DNA of 40,041 nucleotides from BD2-11 clade cluster bacterium bin43 (GTDB taxonomy: Bacteria; Gemmatimonadota; Gemmatimonadetes; Longimicrobiales; Gaopeijiaceae), in contig MPMR01000033.1 of NCBI GenBank assembly GCA_002238605.1, forward strand, positions 1-40,041. Reading direction: 5' to 3'. Positions within the stretch are counted from its first letter, which is position 1, and every line of letters begins with the position of its first letter. Shown here piece by piece: positions 15,840 to 24,660 of the stretch. A model generated the notes under the pieces. That model did no database searches, was not told the origin of the DNA, and worked only from the letters and a program-made list of their open reading frames with translations. The position numbers were made by a program, and so were the translations under genes.

Positions 15840-17141
15840 CTATGGCCCGACCTCGTATACCTCGATGAACTCGCGACCGAGTTCATCCTTGCGCAGCACC
15901 ACGATGCGGTCATCGGCGATGTCCAGCAACTCATGGACCGGGCTCGGGATGGTGACTTCCCATTCAACGAGCGCGCGGCCGGTGATCGAGCCTTCACGGA
16001 TCTGCAGCCAATCCGGACGGAAGACGGGAAGACGAATGGAGCCGACCGGCGTTCCGTCCGGGCGGAGCATCGTCCAAAGCCGCTGCTCGGCCGATAGCTT
16101 CGCGTATTCTCCGATCCAGATCCTGCCACTGGCATCCACCTTGATGGACCCGAACGCCGGATACGTATCCCGTATATCTGATTGCGCCAATCTCCTCCTC
16201 CGGTCCGCCCGAACGATCTCCGGGAACATGTCCAGGTACAGATTGGTCCATTCCTCGCGTTCGCCCGGGGTAACCCTCCTCATGGAAGAACCGCCGCGGA
16301 TCCTGGTACGCACGGTCGTGCCCTCGTACAGCGTCACGTCCAACGAGTCGTTCGTACCGACGACTGTATGGTCTCCCCGTCCGTCGTACAGTGCCGTACG
16401 CCCGAATCCGACGGCGTTCCACTGATTCGATGCGACGTAGCGCTCCTTGCCCGCCCACTCCCCCAATGTTTCGAGTGATCCTTCCCTGCCGGCACAGGCC
16501 ACCAGGAACAGCGGACCGCGTTGCACGCCCGGCGGGAGATCGGGGCGGGTCTCGAGGACGCCGAGAAAGGCTTGCGCGTTCACATCCGCAAGGGGAACGA
16601 CTTCTCCCGTTGCGACCGTGCATCGGCTTCGCTGGACCCCGATGACGCCGCCCTCCCGATCGAGGAACGTGAACCGCCGCAAGGCTCGGTCATAGACGAA
16701 CAGCGATCCATCGCTGGTGAGCCCAATCCGCGAGATCTCGGTGTACTCGCCGGGGCCCTCTCCCTCCCGGCCCGCCTGTGCCCGCAGGCTCCCGTCCGGA
16801 CGCAGGAAGCTGAGGTTGGGCGCAGCCTTGTCGGCAATAACCAGCGACGCATCAGGTAGCAGGACCGCGCCCACCACCTCGACCAGGTCAAGATCGTCGG
16901 CCGTGGAGTGAAGCAGCGTCAGGCTGAGTTCAGGAAGGTCGAGGGCATGCAGGTTCGGGATTCCGGCAACGCTCACTCCTCCAGAATCGACTACGCTTAC
17001 CGGCCGGGCATCTGCGCCGGGATCAAGTCGTTGACCGGGCTCCGGCAGCTCCTCGCAACCGAGGGCCGGGAGCAGCGCCAGCAGGCAGGAGACGGATCCA
17101 GCCAATCGCATTGGGAACCCGCGTCTTAAGAAGGACCTCAT
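15840..17141 (-). CDS. 6-bladed beta-propeller lipoprotein
   Basis: This 433-residue exported protein has a lipobox (LLALLPALGC) preceded by a hydrophobic signal that begins at an internal Met (17111), which could also be the start. The mature part has repeated beta-propeller blades: LVEVVGAVLLPDASLVIADK, NLSFLRPDGSLRAQAGREGE, GEGPGEYTEISRIGLTSDGS, IKVDASGRIWIGEY, and DDRIVVLRKDELGREFIEVY at the end. The GREGEGPGE motif is typical of NHL/6-bladed propeller proteins of Gemmatimonadota and Bacteroidota. The ATG at 17141 lies 10 bp after the permease stop, with a GGGGG purine run upstream, so it is the second gene of a permease operon. A role in ligand binding at the envelope is inference. Confidence 0.75.
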   Translation of the reverse strand: MRSFLRRGFPMRLAGSVSCLLALLPALGCEELPEPGQRLDPGADARPVSVVDSGGVSVAGIPNLHALDLPELSLTLLHSTADDLDLVEVVGAVLLPDASLVIADKAAPNLSFLRPDGSLRAQAGREGEGPGEYTEISRIGLTSDGSLFVYDRALRRFTFLDREGGVIGVQRSRCTVATGEVVPLADVNAQAFLGVLETRPDLPPGVQRGPLFLVACAGREGSLETLGEWAGKERYVASNQWNAVGFGRTALYDGRGDHTVVGTNDSLDVTLYEGTTVRTRIRGGSSMRRVTPGEREEWTNLYLDMFPEIVRADRRRRLAQSDIRDTYPAFGSIKVDASGRIWIGEYAKLSAEQRLWTMLRPDGTPVGSIRLPVFRPDWLQIREGSITGRALVEWEVTIPSPVHELLDIADDRIVVLRKDELGREFIEVYEVGP

Positions 17142-17151
17142 TGCCGCCCCC

Positions 17152-18897
17152 CTACGCGCCCGGCGCCTCCACCCGCACCGTGAGGATATCGGTGTCGTGG
17201 TACTTCTGGTGCCGGACCGAGCCGGCCAGGTGCCGCAGCAGCCGCAACGAGAAGTCGTGCTGGGCCTCGATCTCGACCGATTGTTCCGCGGCCAGCGCCA
17301 TCCGGTCCTCCAGGTTCCCTCCTCCTGACACGGCAAGGAACTCCAGTTCCGCCGCCCCGCGCTCGGAACGCACGCTGAGTCGCAACCGCCGCGCCGGGCC
17401 GTCGGCGTCGCCCTCGTCGCCCATCAGGCTCACCAGCGCCTCTTCCGAAGCCAGATGTACCCGCTGGAGCATGTCGCCGCCCCATCCCGCACCCGCCGCG
17501 GCACTCTCGATGAACGCCCTGATCCCGGGCAGCGCGTCCACCTCGAGCGTCGTCACCAGACGCTTGCGGCGCGGGCCGGAGAGCTCGACGAACACCGACA
17601 GCGCGAGCGCCGCCAGCCCGCCCGAAGTCATGCCGTTCCCCAGCATCTCGGCGAAGAAGGGGTTCATCCGGTCGACGAACAGGCCGCCGCTCTGGAAGCC
17701 GTAGCCGACCCAGAACGAGACCCCGACGATGGCCGCCTTCTGATAGTTGATGCCGTCCGCTACGACGATGCGCATGCCCAGAACGAACAGGATCGCGATC
17801 AGCACGATCAGGTAGGTGCCGATGATCGCGTCGGGGACCGAGAGGATCACCGCCACGAACTTGGGCAGGAGGGCCAGCGCGCAGAACCCGACGCCGATGG
17901 CGACGCCGACCCGCCGCGCGGCCACCCCCGTGATCTCCACGATCGCAACGGTGCTCGAATAGGTCGTGTTGGGAACCGTGGCGAGCATTCCCGAAAGGAG
18001 GTTGCCCAGGCCGTCCGCCATGACCGCCCCCTGCACCCCGCGAAAGTCCGTGGCCCGCTCTTTCCGCCACGACACGCGCTGCACGGCCACCGCATCGCCG
18101 ATGGTCTCGATCGCCCCCACCAGCGTGACGAACACGAACGCCGGAAGCAGCGCCCAGAAGACGGGCCCGAAGCTGAAGTCGAATCCGGGCCAGCCCTCCA
18201 GCGGCAGTCCGAACCACGGGGCCGCGGCCACCGCATCCCACGAGAACGCGCCGAAGAAGCCGGCGACCGCGCTCCCGGCCAGGATCCCGATTACGGGACC
18301 CCACAGCCGCATCGCGCCGGTAGCGCGCAGCACGATCACCATGGTGACGCCAAGGGTAACCGCGGCCGTGACCGGCCCGGCCGCCGGCGCCACCCCTTCG
18401 GGCACCCGCGCGATCAAGTCGAGGATCAGCGGCATCACCGTCACCGCGATCAGCATGATCACCGTCCCCGCGACGGTCGGCGTGATGATCCGCCGCAGCA
18501 GCGACAGCCGCGACGCCAGCAGGAACTGAAACACCGCCGAGACCGCCACCAACGTTGCCAGCAGCGCCGGCCCCCCCTGCACGAGCGCCGTCACCGACAC
18601 CGCGATGAACGCCCCCGACGTGCCCATCAACAGGATGTATCCCGCCCCGAGGCGTCCCACGCGCCTGGCCTGGACGATGGTCGCGATGCCGCTCACCAGC
18701 AGCGCGGCGCACGCCGCCCACGACAGAAAGAGCTCGCTCTGGCCGGCCGCCCGCACCACGATCGCGACGGTCAGAACCACCGGCCCCAGGGTGAGCAGAC
18801 AGTACTGCAGAGCCAATCCGATGGTGACAGGCCAGCCGGGATTCTCGTCGGGTTGGAATCGAACACCGGGACCGGATCGGCTGGTGGGCAGCGCCAT
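17152..18897 (-). CDS. NCS2/xanthine-uracil-type permease with extra C-terminal domain
   Basis: This 581-residue membrane transporter belongs to the nucleobase-ascorbate (SLC23/NCS2) type. The first 440 or so residues form about 12-14 membrane segments, with family landmarks PGWPVTIGLALQYCLLTLGP, IITPTVAGTVIMLIAVTVMP, FVTLVGAIETIGDAVAVQRV and a degenerate NAT-signature region ATVPNTTYSSTVAIVEITGV. Known NCS2 proteins end near 430-460 residues. The additional 130 residues (VDALPGIRAFIESAAAGAGW, HLASEEALVSLMGD, RLRLSVRSERGAAELEFLAV, EIEAQHDFSLRLLRHL) are soluble and loosely resemble an RsbW/HATPase_c-like fold with an E-EAL helix; this is a weak inference. The ATG at 18897 has GGGAG upstream. 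It is followed by the propeller lipoprotein in the same operon. Substrate unknown; purines or pyrimidines are likely. Confidence 0.85.
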   Translation of the reverse strand: MALPTSRSGPGVRFQPDENPGWPVTIGLALQYCLLTLGPVVLTVAIVVRAAGQSELFLSWAACAALLVSGIATIVQARRVGRLGAGYILLMGTSGAFIAVSVTALVQGGPALLATLVAVSAVFQFLLASRLSLLRRIITPTVAGTVIMLIAVTVMPLILDLIARVPEGVAPAAGPVTAAVTLGVTMVIVLRATGAMRLWGPVIGILAGSAVAGFFGAFSWDAVAAAPWFGLPLEGWPGFDFSFGPVFWALLPAFVFVTLVGAIETIGDAVAVQRVSWRKERATDFRGVQGAVMADGLGNLLSGMLATVPNTTYSSTVAIVEITGVAARRVGVAIGVGFCALALLPKFVAVILSVPDAIIGTYLIVLIAILFVLGMRIVVADGINYQKAAIVGVSFWVGYGFQSGGLFVDRMNPFFAEMLGNGMTSGGLAALALSVFVELSGPRRKRLVTTLEVDALPGIRAFIESAAAGAGWGGDMLQRVHLASEEALVSLMGDEGDADGPARRLRLSVRSERGAAELEFLAVSGGGNLEDRMALAAEQSVEIEAQHDFSLRLLRHLAGSVRHQKYHDTDILTVRVEAPGA

Positions 18898-18939
18898 GTG
18901 GCTCCCTTTTCTGCGGTTCGTGGATCGAGGGATTCTGAA

Positions 18940-18976
18940 TCTGGGAGAGACGGCTGCTCTCCGCGAGGATTCCGAT
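18940..18976 (+). repeat. 37-bp dispersed repeat, copy A
   Basis: This contains TCTCCGCGAG and matches 21582-21618 at about 30 of 37 positions. It lies in the 342-bp divergent gap between the permease and propeller genes (18898-19239), where I see no gene. The same gap holds a TATAAT at 19193-19198, a likely -10 for the propeller gene, although no well-spaced -35 is evident. Confidence 0.6.
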
Positions 18977-19239
18977 GGCTGGGGGTCAGTTCTCAGCAGA
19001 CATCCGCGCACTCGCCGCGCACCACGCCGTAGAGCATCACCCAGAGCATCTCGCCTGGGTAGTTCTGCTCATCCTCGCGGACGGACCAAGACGCAGCTTC
19101 CCGGCTGCTGGCGCAAGTCGGGGCGCCGCCAAGCTTCGTTGCGCCTGGAGGCGCATTGCTCAACCTTGCGGGCCGCCGAAACGTTGCGCAAGTATAATGG
19201 GCGCAGAAATTTAGCCACGATATTGAGGGAGCATCCCCA

Positions 19240-20430
19240 ATGCCGAGTACCCGGCTGTGCCAACTAGCGGTGTGGACCCTCTTCGCTCTCTCCTCCCCGG
19301 CCCTCCAGGCTCAGGAAGTGATCGAGCTTCCCGCCGAAGACCGAATCCTCGAGGCGGAGTTCGAGGAGGTCTACCGGGTGGGGTCCCTTGATGGTGACGC
19401 GTGGGAGCAGTTCAGCCGGGTCTTCGCGGTCGGCTTCGGCCAGTCCGGCGACCTGTATGTGATGGACGACCAGGGCGGACGGATTGTGGTTGTGAGCAGG
19501 GAGGGTGAGTTCGTCCGCGAATTCGGGCGGATTGGCGATGGGCCCGGGGAGTTTGCCGCCAATACCAACACGGCCGTCGGATTCGCGGTGCTCCGCGACG
19601 GGCGCACGGTGGTGTTCGATCCGGGTCATAGTGCATTTGACTTGTTCAGACCGGACGGCGAGTTCGAGCGCTCGGTGCGCATGCCCGGCAACTCACTCTA
19701 CACGATCCGGACCCTGTTGCCCGCCAGGGACGGCCAGAACGTCATCACGCCACGCGTATCAGCCTTCGGCAGGGCAGGCCCCGCCGGCGGCCCCGAGCCA
19801 CCGTTCCGCCCCGTCTACCGATTGGTCCTTACCGGCGATGAGGCTGTGCAGGACACGGTGATCCGGGCCTGGCGGCCATCGGGAGATCCGGACGGCTTCA
19901 GACCGGAGCTGGCGGCCGGGGCGCTGCCGGACGGTCGCCTGGTCTACACCGACTCTTCCGCCTATGCGATCAAAGTGGCTGCGGGAAACGGGGACCTTGC
20001 CCGGGTGCTCACCCGGCCGTTTCGACCTGAACCTGTCACCGGCCGCATCAGGGATCGGGAGATCGAACGCCAGTTGGAGGAAGACGAGGAGCGCCCCGCC
20101 AGATCGAATGCCCGGTTCGCCGCCGCGCTGGCCGACATGAGACGCGAGCGGATCCAGAACATGGAGTTCTACCCCGAAGTCCCGGTGGTCCGCGACCTGA
20201 AAACCAGCTGGGAGGGGACCATCTGGGTGCTTCGGCGCGGGGAGGAACCTGCCAGCGATGGCCCGATCGATGTGCTCGCCCCCGACGGCCGCTACATCGG
20301 GACGTACGCTGCCAGCGCGACCGAGTTGCCCGACGCGTTCGGGCCGGACGGGCTCGCGGCGTTCATCGAGCGTGACGAATTCGACGTGACGAGCGTGGTG
20401 GTGCGGCGACTGTCGGGCGATGTGAGGTAG
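19240..20430 (+). CDS. Secreted 6-bladed beta-propeller protein
   Basis: This 396-residue protein has a signal peptide ending SPALQA-Q. Propeller blades are seen as [60 protein letters not shown] and [17 protein letters not shown]. It is the same superfamily as the lipoprotein at 15840-17141 but only distantly similar and lacks a lipobox. A helical insert ([20 protein letters not shown]) interrupts the C-terminal half. The ATG has GGGAG eight bases upstream, and TATAAT lies 42 bp before it. It is transcribed divergently from the permease operon. Such proteins are abundant in Gemmatimonadota; function unknown. Confidence 0.75.
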   Translation: MPSTRLCQLAVWTLFALSSPALQAQEVIELPAEDRILEAEFEEVYRVGSLDGDAWEQFSRVFAVGFGQSGDLYVMDDQGGRIVVVSREGEFVREFGRIGDGPGEFAANTNTAVGFAVLRDGRTVVFDPGHSAFDLFRPDGEFERSVRMPGNSLYTIRTLLPARDGQNVITPRVSAFGRAGPAGGPEPPFRPVYRLVLTGDEAVQDTVIRAWRPSGDPDGFRPELAAGALPDGRLVYTDSSAYAIKVAAGNGDLARVLTRPFRPEPVTGRIRDREIERQLEEDEERPARSNARFAAALADMRRERIQNMEFYPEVPVVRDLKTSWEGTIWVLRRGEEPASDGPIDVLAPDGRYIGTYAASATELPDAFGPDGLAAFIERDEFDVTSVVVRRLSGDVR

Positions 20431-20560
20431 GGCTCACCTGCCCAACTTCCTGGCCGGCCAGGCCCCGGGTCTCTCAAGCCCAACCCTCACCAGATCGAGG
20501 ATCCTGGAGGGCCGAACCACTTCGCTGGCGGCCCCCTTCCACAATCCCCCTCCCGGTCTC

Positions 20561-21529
20561 CTATTCCACGACCGTATGCCGGCCGGGCAGGTTGGCGGGG
20601 GCGTACTCCAGCGCTGGATCGTCCATGCGCGCCAGCACGCTCCTGTGGATGAGCGCACCCGGCGGGATGGTTCGCGGCGCCGGCCTCCACAGCTTCCACA
20701 GGCCGGTTCTTGAAACGTGGAGGCGCCCGGCGGGGTCGGGTGAGAGCCTGCGGCGCCAGTGCGGTCTCAGGCGCAGGCCCCGGGCCTCGGCCCTGTTCAG
20801 CATCCATTCCAGCGCGATGTCGGAGAGGCCGGCATCCGTATACCAGCCGCCGACATCGGAGTGGACGCCGGCGAACCAGACCTGCTCGATCGTCTGGTGA
20901 GCGGCCTTGACGTCCTCGCTCCACATGTTGGCCGGGAACTTCTTGCGCTGCTCGTCGATTGAGACCGCGTGGTAGCCGTACTTCACGTCCTGGTTCAGCG
21001 TTGAATCGAAGAACTTCCGGCCCCAGAACCAGCCCATCGAGCCGACCGTGTCCCACACGCCGATGAGGTGCGGACGGCAGTCGTGGCAATAGGTCCGCTT
21101 GAAGCCGGGCGCCATGTCGTGACGCGCGCGGTCGTTGTAGATCCGGGACGCGTACGGCACCAGGTTGAGGCTGCCCTTCTGCAGCAGGCCGCAAAGGTTC
21201 AGCATCCCGGCCAGCGCGCGCACGGTGAACGCGCCGCGGCTGAAGCCGAACAGATACAGCCTGTCACCCGGCTCGTACCGGTCCATCAGGAACCGGTAGG
21301 CATCCTCTATGTTCTGCTGGAGCCCGGCACCGAACGCCTTCCCCAGCGTCCGGCCCACCCGCCGTCCGAGCGTCCTGCCGAGAAAGCTGAAGGTTCCGAC
21401 GCCCGGATCGTAGAAGGCGACCTGGTCCCCGTCGCGAGCGATCGCCTCGTACAGCTTCACGACGTTGGTGTTGTTCGAGCCGTATTCGTTGCCCGTGCCG
21501 TCACAGCACACGACGATGTTCTTCGACAT
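20561..21529 (-). CDS. DUF2235 alpha/beta hydrolase (Tle1-like)
   Basis: This 322-residue soluble hydrolase has the DUF2235 catalytic fold found alone in many bacteria and in type VI phospholipase effectors (Tle1). It opens with KNIVVCCDGTGNEY, the family start. The nucleophile elbow GFSRGA gives Ser at residue 97. GVWDTVG supplies the acid at about 160, and FAGVHSDVGGWY supplies the His at about 223. No signal peptide and no VgrG or immunity gene is adjacent, so a housekeeping lipase or esterase is as likely as an effector. The C-terminal 90 residues are Arg/Pro-rich and less conserved. The ATG has only a weak ribosome-binding site (GGAA). Confidence 0.88.
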   Translation of the reverse strand: MSKNIVVCCDGTGNEYGSNNTNVVKLYEAIARDGDQVAFYDPGVGTFSFLGRTLGRRVGRTLGKAFGAGLQQNIEDAYRFLMDRYEPGDRLYLFGFSRGAFTVRALAGMLNLCGLLQKGSLNLVPYASRIYNDRARHDMAPGFKRTYCHDCRPHLIGVWDTVGSMGWFWGRKFFDSTLNQDVKYGYHAVSIDEQRKKFPANMWSEDVKAAHQTIEQVWFAGVHSDVGGWYTDAGLSDIALEWMLNRAEARGLRLRPHWRRRLSPDPAGRLHVSRTGLWKLWRPAPRTIPPGALIHRSVLARMDDPALEYAPANLPGRHTVVE

Positions 21530-21581
21530 GTGTGTATTCCGTTGGTGATGGTTGCCGTCGAGAGTCGGGTTCGGTCATAAG

Positions 21582-21618
21582 TCTGGCAGAGAAGGCTTGT
21601 CTCCGCGAGACTTCCGAT
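21582..21618 (+). repeat. 37-bp dispersed repeat, copy B
   Basis: This is the partner of the repeat at 18940-18976. It sits in the 125-bp divergent gap between the DUF2235 and VOC genes. In the plus frame both copies read as L-E-A-LRE-SD-W-like peptides, so they may be remnants of one coding or mobile sequence. Confidence 0.6.
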
Positions 21619-21654
21619 TCGTGGATCGTGAGTCCATCATCGAAGGGAGGCAGC

Positions 21655-22017
21655 GTGCAACGCGTTCAGGGATTCGGCGGGTTCTTCTTCCGGGCAAAGG
21701 ACCCGGAAGGACTTGCGAAATGGTATGACGATCACCTCGGCATCAATCCCGCCCCGAAGAACATGGAGATGCCGCCCTGGGTGACCGAGTCCGGGGTCAC
21801 GGTCTTCGGACCCTTCGCCGCCGACACGGACTACTTCGCGGCGGACAAGACGTTCATGCTGAACTTCCGCGTGGCCGATCTGGACGCGATGATCGCACAA
21901 CTGAAGTCCGCGGACATCGAGGTCAGCCACGAAAGCGAGATGGAGGGCATCGGCCGCTTCGCCCGCATCCACGACCCCGAAGGCAATGCGATCGAGCTTT
22001 GGGAGCCGGTGGGGTGA
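21655..22017 (+). CDS. VOC (glyoxalase/bleomycin-resistance fold) protein
   Basis: This 120-residue single-domain protein has a betaalphabetabetabeta repeat: VQGFGGFFFRAKDPEGLAKW with YDDHLGI, then FMLNFRVADLDAMIAQLKSA, and the typical ending RFARIHDPEGNAIELWEPVG. The Glu near the end is the usual metal ligand. The substrate cannot be told. The GTG start at 21655 has GGGAGG seven bases upstream; the longer frame from 21532 would run into the divergent gene. A 42-bp piece of this gene (21759-21800) recurs at 24268-24309. Confidence 0.85.
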   Translation: MQRVQGFGGFFFRAKDPEGLAKWYDDHLGINPAPKNMEMPPWVTESGVTVFGPFAADTDYFAADKTFMLNFRVADLDAMIAQLKSADIEVSHESEMEGIGRFARIHDPEGNAIELWEPVG

Positions 22018-22033
22018 ATGAAGATGGTCTCCG

Positions 22034-22909
22034 ATGAGTGAAGTCGTGGCGGCAACACCGCGTTTGCTCAATCGCCAACGCCTCCTTCTTTCTCTCCTGC
22101 GCGCCTTTGGGGGAGAGATGCGGCACCGCGACTTCCAGCGCCTCCTGTTCGACTACAGCCGCCGGTGTCGTGAGCGAGGCGTTGACCCACCGTATGACTT
22201 TGTCGCCCGGGAGTACGGTCCTCGTTCCTATACTGCCGCAGCGGACCGGGACAGGCTCGCGCGACACGGGCTTCTCACCTCCGGCGTTTGGCGTCTCACC
22301 CAGGAAGGGCATCGGCTCGCGGGTAAGCTCGAGAACCGCGATGTGGCCGTTTTCGCGGCTCGTCCAGGAAGGCGAAATGACGCTTCCGAGGCCGGTGTGG
22401 AGAACCAGACCTCAGTCGGCGATCACGACCCCGGCGAAGCACCCGAAGACAACGGCAGCCCGAACGGCGGCCTTCTCGCAACGATCGGCTACGAGCGACG
22501 AAGCTACGAGGCCTACTTCAACCAGCTGCTCGGGGTGGGAATCTCGCGTCTCTGCGATGTGCGCCGGAACCCATTCAGTCGCAAATGGGGATTCTCAAAG
22601 CGACTTCTCTCCCACGGCTGTGAAGAGCTCGGCATCCGGTATGAGCCCTTTCCGGAACTGGGTATCGCGTTCAGCCACCGTGCCGGTCTCAGCGACCGGG
22701 CGTCCTACAACCGCCTCTTTGCCCGCTACGAAGCCTCGACTTTGCCGCGCTGTCGGGACGCCGTGGCCCGAATCGCCGGATGGATCGACGCGGGAGAGCG
22801 GGTGGCGATCACCTGCTATGAACGCGATTCACGGGACTGTCATCGTTCCCGCCTCGCCACAGCGATCGTCAAGACCGCCTCAGGGCCCCTGTTGCCGAGA
22901 CACCTGTAG
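22034..22909 (+). CDS. DUF488 protein with N-terminal winged-helix-like domain
   Basis: This 291-residue protein has an N-terminal third (RQRLLLSLLRAFGGEMRHRD, DFQRLLFDYSRRC, PRSYTAAADRDRLARHGLL) that looks like a helix-turn-helix or wing module. The last 150 residues are DUF488: LATIGYERRSYEAYFNQLLG, CDVRRNPFSRKWGFSKRLL, FPELGI, and the terminal CYERDSRDCHRSRLA with conserved Cys/His. DUF488 is widespread and without proven biochemical activity; fusions of this form are often seen near mobile or defence genes. It begins 17 bp after the VOC gene with a weak ribosome-binding site. An overlapping frame from 22038 (293 codons) is a shadow. Confidence 0.8.
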   Translation: MSEVVAATPRLLNRQRLLLSLLRAFGGEMRHRDFQRLLFDYSRRCRERGVDPPYDFVAREYGPRSYTAAADRDRLARHGLLTSGVWRLTQEGHRLAGKLENRDVAVFAARPGRRNDASEAGVENQTSVGDHDPGEAPEDNGSPNGGLLATIGYERRSYEAYFNQLLGVGISRLCDVRRNPFSRKWGFSKRLLSHGCEELGIRYEPFPELGIAFSHRAGLSDRASYNRLFARYEASTLPRCRDAVARIAGWIDAGERVAITCYERDSRDCHRSRLATAIVKTASGPLLPRHL

Positions 22910-22957
22910 GACGGCATAGCCTGCCCAGTCAGGTCCAAGACGGTCAACGACACGCCA

Positions 22958-23075
22958 TCACCAGATCCTGCCGATTCCGCAGGCGTCCAATGCCGCATCC
23001 GCGGTTACGACCACCACGTCGCGCGCCAGAGCCTGCGCGGCAAGCATCGGATCGTGAATCGGTGCCGTAGTCGAG
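22958..23075 (-). pseudogene. PIN-domain (VapC-like) toxin, C-terminal remnant
   Basis: On the minus strand about 38 codons end at TGA 22958-22960, reading PIHDPMLAAQALARDVVVVT then ADAALDACGIGRIW. This is the usual last third of a PIN ribonuclease, with HD...AAQAL and T.D..... The N-terminal acidic residues and the antitoxin are missing. The rest of 22910-23188 shows nothing recognisable. Confidence 0.55.
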
Positions 23076-23188
23076 TCCTCGCGAGGCCGTTACTCCTCGG
23101 CGGAAGGACGGTGAGAGTTCCTGGAAAACCTGAAGATCACTGAGTTGATCGGCCGTGGGACCACTTCACCCTCCAGCCGACTGATCGC

Positions 23189-23923
23189 TCAGAAGACGAA
23201 ACCGCCGTCACCCCAGCACAATACCTCGGTTGCGGTCTTGCCCACGTAACTGCCGGTGGGATACCTGTCCGTGGCCCGGTAGACGTTTTCTCCAGCGATA
23301 GGATTGTAGGCGTGCATAACGACCTCCGTGGCAGTTCCTTTCTCCACAACCGTCGGTGCCCATCTGTCAGGAACCGGGGCGTGCCACGTCCAATTCCCGA
23401 CGGGTGCGTCCCCGGTCTCCGGTCGCTCGCTACCCGAGACATCCGGGTCGTCGGCCTGCCGTGGAGGCTCTGAGAGAATCGTATGAACGCTCCAGTCCAA
23501 GCCGTGCCAATATGCCCCGAATTCAACTGCCTCGCGCGACAAAATCGAAGCAGACAGGTAGGACCAGGGACTCCCGTCACCCTCTATTGCCTCCATGAGC
23601 GGGACAGCTCCCGGAGGACGCTTCATCCACTCTCCTTCGAGATTGGGATGCCCGCCTGACGTAACGGGCAGGGAATCGGTTGGGACCGCCCATATCCTGC
23701 CGTTGCCGCCGTGGAATTCCTGATAGACGCATGCGTGCAGGACGAATCCTGGCTTGAGCCAAAGGGTGTCGAAGACACCTAACAGGTCGTTGGCGGGACC
23801 GTCGGCCATCGACGCGCGCTCGCCGAGCCACCAGCCGGAGCCTTTGCCGGGGATTTCCCTGGCCTTTACGGCAGCCTGACGAAGGCGATTGACCCGCGTG
23901 ATAGAAAAGAAAGTGGTCTTCAT
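23189..23923 (-). CDS. Hypothetical protein
   Basis: This 244-residue protein has no recognised family, signal peptide or membrane segment. It is rich in Trp and Gly, and several segments look like folded domain strands (GKGSGWWLGERASM, LWLKPGFVLHACVYQEFHGG, EFGAYWHGLDWSVHTIL, NWTWHAPVPDRWAPTVVEKG). The codon pattern is that of a real gene, but the ribosome-binding site before the ATG at 23923 is poor. The gene sits between toxin and transposase debris and may be an accessory gene. Confidence 0.55.
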   Translation of the reverse strand: MKTTFFSITRVNRLRQAAVKAREIPGKGSGWWLGERASMADGPANDLLGVFDTLWLKPGFVLHACVYQEFHGGNGRIWAVPTDSLPVTSGGHPNLEGEWMKRPPGAVPLMEAIEGDGSPWSYLSASILSREAVEFGAYWHGLDWSVHTILSEPPRQADDPDVSGSERPETGDAPVGNWTWHAPVPDRWAPTVVEKGTATEVVMHAYNPIAGENVYRATDRYPTGSYVGKTATEVLCWGDGGFVF

Positions 23924-24126
23924 CGGCTTGGTGACTCCTCACCTCGCTTGGCCCCGAAGGAGCCGCATACCTCCCCGACTGGCCGCGCTTGGCGTCCGTG
24001 AGGCTGGCGACCACGAGGACGACGAACCTGCCCGCGACGGCTCCTCCCCCTGACCCCTCAGCCGCTCCCCGCGTTTCAAGCTCATCTCTGGGGTAAGAAG
24101 TCTCGGATCTCGCTTGCTCGCACCGA

Positions 24127-24235
24127 ACCAGCGTATCGCTTGCGTGCTCGTAGCGTCGGTTGACGAACTGGAAGAATAGCATGGCGCCGCTGCGAGTGAC
24201 CGTTAGATAGCCGATCTCGCTAGCGATCGGGAGCC
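24127..24235 (-). pseudogene. IstB (IS21 helper ATPase) fragment
   Basis: In one minus-strand frame the translation reads ASEIGYLTVTRSGAMLFFQF followed by VNRRYEHASDTLV. This corresponds to the Walker B/sensor region of IstB (typically DEIGYLP....A.LLFQLV..RYE..S...TSN). Both ends run into unrelated sequence. It is paralogous to the fragment at 27172-27402. Confidence 0.65.
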
Positions 24236-24265
24236 GCACCGGTCGCATGCCCGTCGTGATCGTAG
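24235..24265. repeat. 31-bp duplication, copy 1
   Basis: This segment, ending in GCCCGTCGTGATCGTAG, matches 24458-24488 at 28 of 31 positions in the same orientation. The second copy lies within the gene remnant at 24310-24660. Confidence 0.8.
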
Positions 24266-24267
24266 AC

Positions 24268-24309
24268 GAACATGGAGATGCCGCCCTGGGTGACCGATTC
24301 CGGGGTAAC
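24268..24309 (+). repeat. 42-bp fragment of the VOC gene
   Basis: This segment, containing ACATGGAGATGCCGCC, matches 21759-21800 of the VOC gene at 40 of 42 positions in the same orientation. It starts three bases after the 31-bp duplication at 24235-24265. No other part of a VOC gene is present. Confidence 0.85.
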
Positions 24310-24660
24310 CTATGCTGGTGGCCGGGACGGGATAGCGCGCTTGGCCCAACCGCAGTTGGAGGTTGATGTGGTTCCCGATCTCCCGCCTCGCGGCCGAACT
24401 CACCGGGTCCGAGCTCAGCTGCCGGGCGTAGGCCACCGTGGCGATGAGCCATCCCGTCGCGCCGGTTGCGTGCCCGTCGTGATCGTAGCGGAAGAAGTCG
24501 TCCGAGCCCGCCGGCCCCGAACGACGCAGCGCCGCGTTAAGCAGCCTGGTGGTCTCCTCGTGGCCATGGGTGACTCGGTAAAGCGCGCGTGGGAGACGGA
24601 GGCCTCCCACTCGGTGGCGGAACCGGCTCCCGATGTCCATCTCCGCGTCATCTGGCCCGA
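24310..24660 (-). pseudogene. Remnant of an unrecognised gene
   Basis: A minus-strand frame gives plausible protein sequence (RALYRVTHGHEETTRLLNAA, FFRYDHDGHATGATGWLIAT, ARREIGNHINLQLRL). It lacks its own start and runs into the VOC fragment at the other end. It may be the continuation, after a frameshift, of the signal-peptide gene at 24648-25160. No function is assigned. Confidence 0.4.

Noticed and set aside
17138-19032. Open frames of about 525 codons on both strands overlapping the permease
   Set aside because: Gly/Arg/His-rich shadow translations; the true frame has clear membrane segments and NCS2 motifs.
22038-22919. A 293-codon frame overlapping the DUF488 gene
   Set aside because: Ser/Thr/Pro/Arg-rich shadow; the DUF488 motifs are in the other frame.
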